A DNA stretch of 64,000 nt from assembly GCA_010094025.1 (NCBI GenBank), contig ML991797.1, positions 124,001-188,000 on the forward strand. Direction: 5' to 3'. The DNA is from Viridothelium virens (taxonomy: Eukaryota > Ascomycota > Dothideomycetes > Trypetheliales > Trypetheliaceae). Positions within the stretch are counted from its first letter, which is position 1, and each line of letters begins with the position of its first letter. The translations under genes were made by a program, and so were the position numbers. This document shows positions 58,676 through 64,000 of the stretch, one piece after another. The notes beneath the pieces were generated by a model. It saw only the letters and a list, made by a program, of their open reading frames with translations, had not been told where the DNA came from and searched no databases.

Positions 58676-61600
58676 TCACCTCATCCCCTCCCACCCACTA
58701 ATCCCCTCCAACATCTGACTCCAATCCCCACCGCCCAGCCCCCCCGGCGTCAACCCCGTAGAAATATACCCCGTATGCGGATTCTGCGTCATCGCCGTAT
58801 CAAGGCTCCAATCCGTAAACCCCGCGAACGCCGCTGCCCCATCATCCTGCGGCTGTGGCGGCGGCGGCGGAGCGCCCCCTCCCGGATTCGAATCCGTGTC
58901 TGGGTTGCCACCGCCTCCGCCGCCACCGTCACCGCCACGCACGTGCGACGTGTTGTGTGGCGGAGGCGGCGTGGTGTAGAGCTGAGCAGTGAAGTCCTCG
59001 AACTCCTGGCGCGTGCCGAAGATGCCGGCGCCGCCGGCGGAGAAGTGTTCGGGCCCGGGCCCGGGCGCTGGGTGGGTAGAGCGGGAGAGGCTGTCGTCGG
59101 GGCGTGGATGTGGCGAGTAGGAGGTCGAGGTGCGGCTGCTGGGAGCGGCTTGGTGCGATTGCTGGGTGGAGGGGGTGGCGTGGTCGCCGGTGCCGGAGTG
59201 CGAGTCGGGGGAGGTGTCCATGCCGTCGGCGTCGGGGCCTCCAGTCAAGTCGAGAGGGTTGTTGAGGGAGGAGTTGCGTTGAGATGGGAGGAAGGGGGAG
59301 TTGTTGCGTGATGAGATGAAGGGGCTTTTTTGCTGAGAATGTTGGCTTTGGAGGAAGGGGCTGCGTTGTCGGCTTGGGAGATCCATTGGGGGGCTTTCGG
59401 AGCTGGTGGTGCCCATCGGGAAGCGGGCTGATCCTCTGGCAATATTGTTGCCTGTGGATTCGAAATCCATCGTGTAGGGGAAGTTTGAGAGATTGGAAGC
59501 GGGGACATTGGGGATGGCGGAAGCTGAGAATTGGTCGAAGGAAGACTCGCTTTGAGTATAGCCAAAGTTGCCCTGGGTCGGTCTCGCATTTGTGCTGGTG
59601 GGGTGTGCTCCCTGGGCTTGGTGATCTCGAACCTCGAAGATTGGAACACAAACGACGTCATTTGTTATTTGTTCCTGCCAAAACCTGTTAATAAATGGTC
59701 CAGCATGGGGTGGGATACAAAGGAACTTACAGAGACTACTGCAGAATATTGATTGGTTCTTCCTGCGTAACTCGTGAAACTTTCTAGTTCAGTGCCTTCT
59801 AGATCGACGTCGAGTTGGATCAGGAAGGAGTCTGTCAACGGATTTCGTCGCCTAAGGGCTTGCATCGCGGTGAGCAGGAATTGTAAGGATGACCTGACTT
59901 GCTGGTCTTTCGGTCGGGACTTAAGATATTGCACAAACACCCGTGCAGCGACGTAGAGACAGAAGGACATAAAGGGACTCATCTGAAGCCAAGATTAGCG
60001 AGTCAGGCGCATTCCAGAATGCCTTACATGGCAGATACAAAGCTTACCGCTGAGAGATCCATATGGCTGATCATCCGCATAATGCTTGCAATCTCGGCAG
60101 CTGCTGTTATACATCGTACCTTGCTCTCAGCTGAGACATTCGTGGGGAGCTTGTTCCTATCTGCTTTAAAGATGGCTGCTTGGTGTAGACAAATTGCTGA
60201 TGTGTGAATGTTCATGTTGAGAAAGATGATATTAGGATCGCCAATTCCAGCAGGTAAGCGTAGGTGATCGGGCATGGCCAGCGAGGTATTGAGAAGAATT
60301 TGTTCCATACTCCGATGGCGCTTCCAGAACTCTCCGTTGAGGTCGTCCTCGTTGTCATCGGGAGTTGGGCGATGGAGATGAAGGAGATTACGGCCAAATA
60401 AGCAGGAAAGCACAATCACTCCTGAGAAGGGCGAAAGAGATGAAGCACCGTTCGGTGTTAGAGCTTGTTCCAAAGATATTGATCGCTGTGGTTTGCTCTT
60501 TTCAAAAGCCTCTTCAGTGGATGGAAGGTTGGTCATGATCTGGGGTAGACATGTCAGTAGCTCAAACGCAAGACTACAGATTGTTATCTCACATCTCGTT
60601 CATCTATTGTCATTGGCCATCCGGTACCGATGCTTGCGTATCTATCGGAAGCAAAGCATGCCCAGTACGTCCGTCTTCTTTCTTCTCTCTCAGTCCAATC
60701 TCTCGGGGGAGGAATGCACTGCTTCACATCTAAGCCTTCACCGTCTAGCCGATGAAGACCCATCATCTGTGCCAGTCTTGTAGCCCTTCCTGTGCTTAGC
60801 CATGCACGTGGAAAGTACATGTTTTTGAATTCGTAGGCAGCAACAAGAACACAGGCCTGACAAGAACCCACAGATATTATACCTTCTCCATGCCCCCGCA
60901 TTTCGTCGTTCTGGAGATACTTGCGGGCACGTTCGTAAAAAACACTGTGCATGCCATCGTATTTGTCAGTCGTCGAGGCTGCAAGGCACCATATCATATA
61001 TCGAAGAGATATTGGTGGACGCATCTGAGGGGATAGATTCAACGCAGCTAAATAGCGTGGCCGATGTATTAGTGGCATGGCAGGATGGACTTTGTCGAAG
61101 AAGATCTGATGTCTGTAGGAATGTTAAAATCGCGCAAGATCCAACTTCATGAAGCATGACCTACAACTCGTTCATGATATCTTGACTTGGTAACGGCTCT
61201 TCCAGACCCAAGCCAATCATCTCCCATGGAAAGGAATCCTCACCCTGCTGATCGATTGACATGTCTCCAAGAGTACCGGCAAAAGCGTCTGGGTTGGGCA
61301 TGCTGCTGGTGCTAGCGAGTCTTGAGATGGCTTCCATGGCGTGATTGTTTCCTTGCCCCGCTGATAGGCTTCCGTTCTCGGTTGCCATATTTAGTGATGG
61401 TTGGTGTATGGAAGAACTGTTGAAGTCCAAAGAATTCGCAGTTGGTCCATCCTTGTTTGTTCCGTCTCCATTCTGGTCCTTGAGGAGAGTTTCTACCTGC
61501 GCTGAAATACGTAGCTGAAATCAGTCTGTGCCACACAATAATACCCAGCGAAAAAAGGAGGATGCGCCTACCTAGCCGTGCTTCCAAAGCCTTTACGTAT

Positions 61601-61890
61601 CCCCTCTTTGGACCACTCTTCCTCCGAACCTCATCATAGGCACAGTCATGGGCCAGTCTTTTGCATGTTCCACAGCTGGGTTTCTCTCCATCGCATCGTA
61701 ATTTTCGCTTTCGGCACACCACACACGCGATCCGTTTTTGTTTGTTTGCGTTGGCGTTATTTGTGTTCTCTCCTTCTCCGTCATTCAACAAGCCGCCACT
61801 GTTCTTCCTGCCAGACTGTGTTTTCTCGGGAGGCTGCTGGGAAAGATCGTTAAAGTAGTCGTCACCGGGACTCTCAGAGCCAGACGGCAT
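58676..61890 (-). CDS. Zn2Cys6 fungal transcription factor with fungal-specific factor domain
   Basis: Nuclear regulator. Six exons close in frame: 61890-61572, 61501-61165, 61112-60593, 60539-60048, 59982-59731 and 59674-58676, giving 972 residues. The binuclear zinc cluster is complete (residues about 55-85: CVVCRKRKLRCDGEKPSC, then CKRLAHDC) and is followed by RRKSGPKRGYVKALEARLAQVETLL, a linker and coiled-coil dimerisation helix. The middle part is the fungal-specific factor domain (HQIFFDKVHPAMPLIHRPRY; AWLSTGRATRLAQMMGLHRLD; EREERRRTYWACF). The last 330 residues are disordered, rich in Ser, Pro, Gly and Gln, with poly-Gly and poly-Pro runs. The target genes are unknown, and it is too distant from the PKS block to be assumed its regulator. 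Confidence 0.92.
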
Positions 61891-63403
61891 AATGATACGG
61901 AGTAACTGATGCCACGAAGGTAGGGGCCAAGGATCCTTGCGTAACCGTGTTGTCGGGGCGCAATAGGATGGTACTGCGTAAGAACGGAGGGGAAGTTCGG
62001 CCGAGCGCTCAACGGTGGTACAGCAAGTAGCTTCGGAGCTCCCAGGCCGGGAGGGACAGGTACATTAAAGCCCCAATTTGGCGTTGATGCGGGCGCAGAT
62101 GAGGAGGGCGAGAGTCGCGATCGGCGCATATGCACAAAGATGGGGTCCGGGACGTTCAAGTCGAGATGAAATTGTGACTTCGAGGGGTTTGTTAATTAGA
62201 AAAACACACTGCATCAAAAACGCTCTACATGTTCAGCTACAATAGCTAAATTCAGCTCCGAAGCAGGGCTGAAAGGCCGAAGAGGAGATGATCCTAACAT
62301 CCTAACAGTCCCAAGCCACTGGTAAGAAGGCTAAGAAGGATAAGAAGGATAGCGTTTCTAATCGCGTCTAGCCCGTGCTTCGGGTCGCAGCGAGGACGAT
62401 TCACCGTCCAAGCTGGTAGGCCACTGTAGCCGTCTCTCCTCTTCTCTTGCCTCCTCTGACCTGGCCTGTGCGCCATTTCCACTCTGCTTCAGGCTCTGTG
62501 TGATGCTGGTTGGCTCGTTTCGCATCCGCTTATTGCGGAACATGGGTGCGTGGTTCTGACGGACTTTAGATTATCTGCGGCACCTGTTGGGGTCACCCCT
62601 AGTTGTTTGCTAGGACATGGGGTTATGCTCGTGCGCAGCTCGCCTATCTGCCTCAGGCTCGTCAGACCGGGGCGAAGTTCTCGCAAATATTCACCTTTCA
62701 GAAGGCGAGTCTTGCCCAATTCAAATAACGATCCCTATCGGAGTTACAGTCAGGCCTTCCATCCAGGTAATTTCCAGCTGCTAAAGAGTGCGCCATCTAA
62801 CAAATAGACAACAAGCCATTCATGTATAGGGACGCCTGCAACGGCCACCGCAGGCGATCGCCTATTATTTGCTTTCCTCGTTCCCCTCACTGGCCCTGCC
62901 CGACCCTACCCTACCCGCAGTGGGCATCGCCATGTTTGTGTGTGACAGTGGCGTTGAGCAAAACGGTGCTGTACCCACGGCCAGATTGCCTCCTGGGGTT
63001 TTCTTCGGACGACATGCGGCAACGGTCTTGGCTGATAGCGGAATAGCGTGGCGACGCCAAGGGGTAAAGTGATTGTTCTTGGGAAGGTGCGCGTCATTTT
63101 GTGCCTGTTGTTGAGGATCGACACGGCAACCCGGGCCTGGATGCTCCCCAAATTAAACCAAACCCACCTCTGGTTGAACCATCAGTCAAACCACCCATGG
63201 GGAAACCACGATAATAAAGTGGCAATAGCTAGGTAGAGAAATTGATGAACCGCTGTAAGTCTAGGCAATGCTGTCTGCTCTATAATTCCTCCTCTTTTCT
63301 TCTGCTGATCCCATTTTCCTATAACCTCCAACTTTCTCCTCCAACCGTTTGAGAAGTCTGCTACTGTCGTTTCCGTAAGAACGTTTTGCTGCTCACTTTC
63401 ACC
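61891..63403. other. Divergent region of 1.5 kb between the regulator and the secreted-protein gene
   Basis: Long upstream region, as is common for fungal regulator genes, with pyrimidine-rich blocks near 63,290-63,350 just before the secreted-protein start. No gene is recognised; short frames on both strands lack motifs. Confidence 0.45.
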
Positions 63404-64000
63404 ATGATGCGGGCTTCACTTCTTTTCTCTCTTGCCGTTTCAGGCGTCCATGCCCTTGTCTTTCCACGTCAAGGGACATGCGCTGCCGACGCCTGCCAGC
63501 AGGCGCTCCAGTCGGTCTCGACCGCCAGCTCAGATTGTGCAGCATTCATGGATCCTACCGTCACCAGTACTAATGGCTAGTACGTCATTTCATTTCTGCT
63601 ATTTGCATAAGTCTGAATCACTGTATCACTCCCCAATCCACGGTGGACGCCGCGTCACAGACTGTTACGCTTCTGCAGATCAGAAAACACAACGTGCTGA
63701 TCTCCTTCCCTTTCCAGCACCTTTGTGACTGGCGTCAACTCTCAAATCACCTACTCCACCTCCTTAGTCACAGCGTTTGCCCTATCTCCAGCTCCTACCG
63801 CTGGTGCAGCACGAAGACGCCAGGCCTCCTCCCCCTCACCCCTCGACAACTACACTGTATCCACCTCTGCCACCGCCGGCCACGCTGCGGCAGCCACGCC
63901 CGTACCCACCTACGCCTCCGCCGCGTGCGGCTCGGATCCCACCGCCTACGCCAGCGCCTGCGGCTGCGCCTTCAGCCTAACCGCCACCACGAAAACGAAC
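63404..64000 (+). CDS. Secreted protein, Ser/Thr/Ala-rich, partial (3' end off window)
   Basis: Exons 63404-63579 and 63718 to the window end join at TNGYTFVTGVN. The N-terminus MMRASLLFSLAVSGVHALVF is a clear signal peptide, followed by PRQ (possible KexB-like processing area). Mature part: spaced cysteines in CAADACQQALQSVSTASSDC and later ACGSDPTAYASACGCAF. Between them lies a Ser/Thr/Ala/Pro-rich stretch, typical of an O-glycosylated wall or secreted protein. The cut at base 64000 leaves the C-terminus, and any GPI signal, unseen. A start at 63386 is in frame but would add residues before the signal peptide. The protein resembles fungal cysteine-poor surface proteins; no enzyme domain is seen. 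Confidence 0.72.

Noticed and set aside
58775-59311. 178-codon plus-strand frame rich in Gly, Val and Arg
   Set aside because: It is antisense to the low-complexity C-terminal exon of the Zn2Cys6 gene.

Overview
The window is nuclear DNA of a filamentous ascomycete (Pezizomycotina). Most genes carry introns of about 48-75 nt with GT(A/G)NGT donors and CTAAC/CTGAC-like branch points. Several families are typical of this group: a Zn2Cys6 factor with the fungal-specific factor domain, a NACHT-type STAND protein, a fungal rhodopsin-like 7TM protein and a DUF8035-like protein. A leotiomycete is my best guess, but I cannot prove it from this sequence. I see no rRNA, tRNA or CRISPR. Exon chains were built by hand and most close in frame to the length expected for the family.

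Layout. 0-19 kb is dense housekeeping: CUE protein (cut by the left edge), DHX35-type helicase, PITH protein, Vps20, Rix7, a resorcylate-decarboxylase-like amidohydrolase, mitochondrial GcvT, V-ATPase subunit C, APS kinase, and a conserved-looking unknown protein. 20-44 kb is accessory. It holds an ankyrin-repeat gene that looks inactivated by C-to-T type stops, and then a compact set that reads as a type III polyketide synthase (PKS) cluster: O-methyltransferase, alpha/beta hydrolase, MFS transporter, type III PKS, and a divergently placed rhodopsin-like membrane protein. A 4.4 kb gene desert follows, then an intact 1,420-residue NACHT protein. 45-64 kb returns to housekeeping: Hem25-type mitochondrial glycine carrier, DUF8035-like coiled-coil protein, prefoldin 1, alkaline ceramidase, beta-tubulin, a mitochondrial hotdog thioesterase, an unknown protein, a large Zn2Cys6 regulator and the start of a secreted protein.

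How it fits together. In the accessory block the type III PKS would make a pyrone or resorcinol-type scaffold, the methyltransferase and hydrolase could tailor it, and the MFS protein could export it. A self/non-self-type gene lies on each side, one broken and one whole.

The strongest larger-scale signal is compositional. At least eight genes carry a local GC-rich island in which the plus strand changes abruptly from C-rich to G-rich, whichever strand the gene uses. Housekeeping neighbours such as beta-tubulin and Rix7 lack it.
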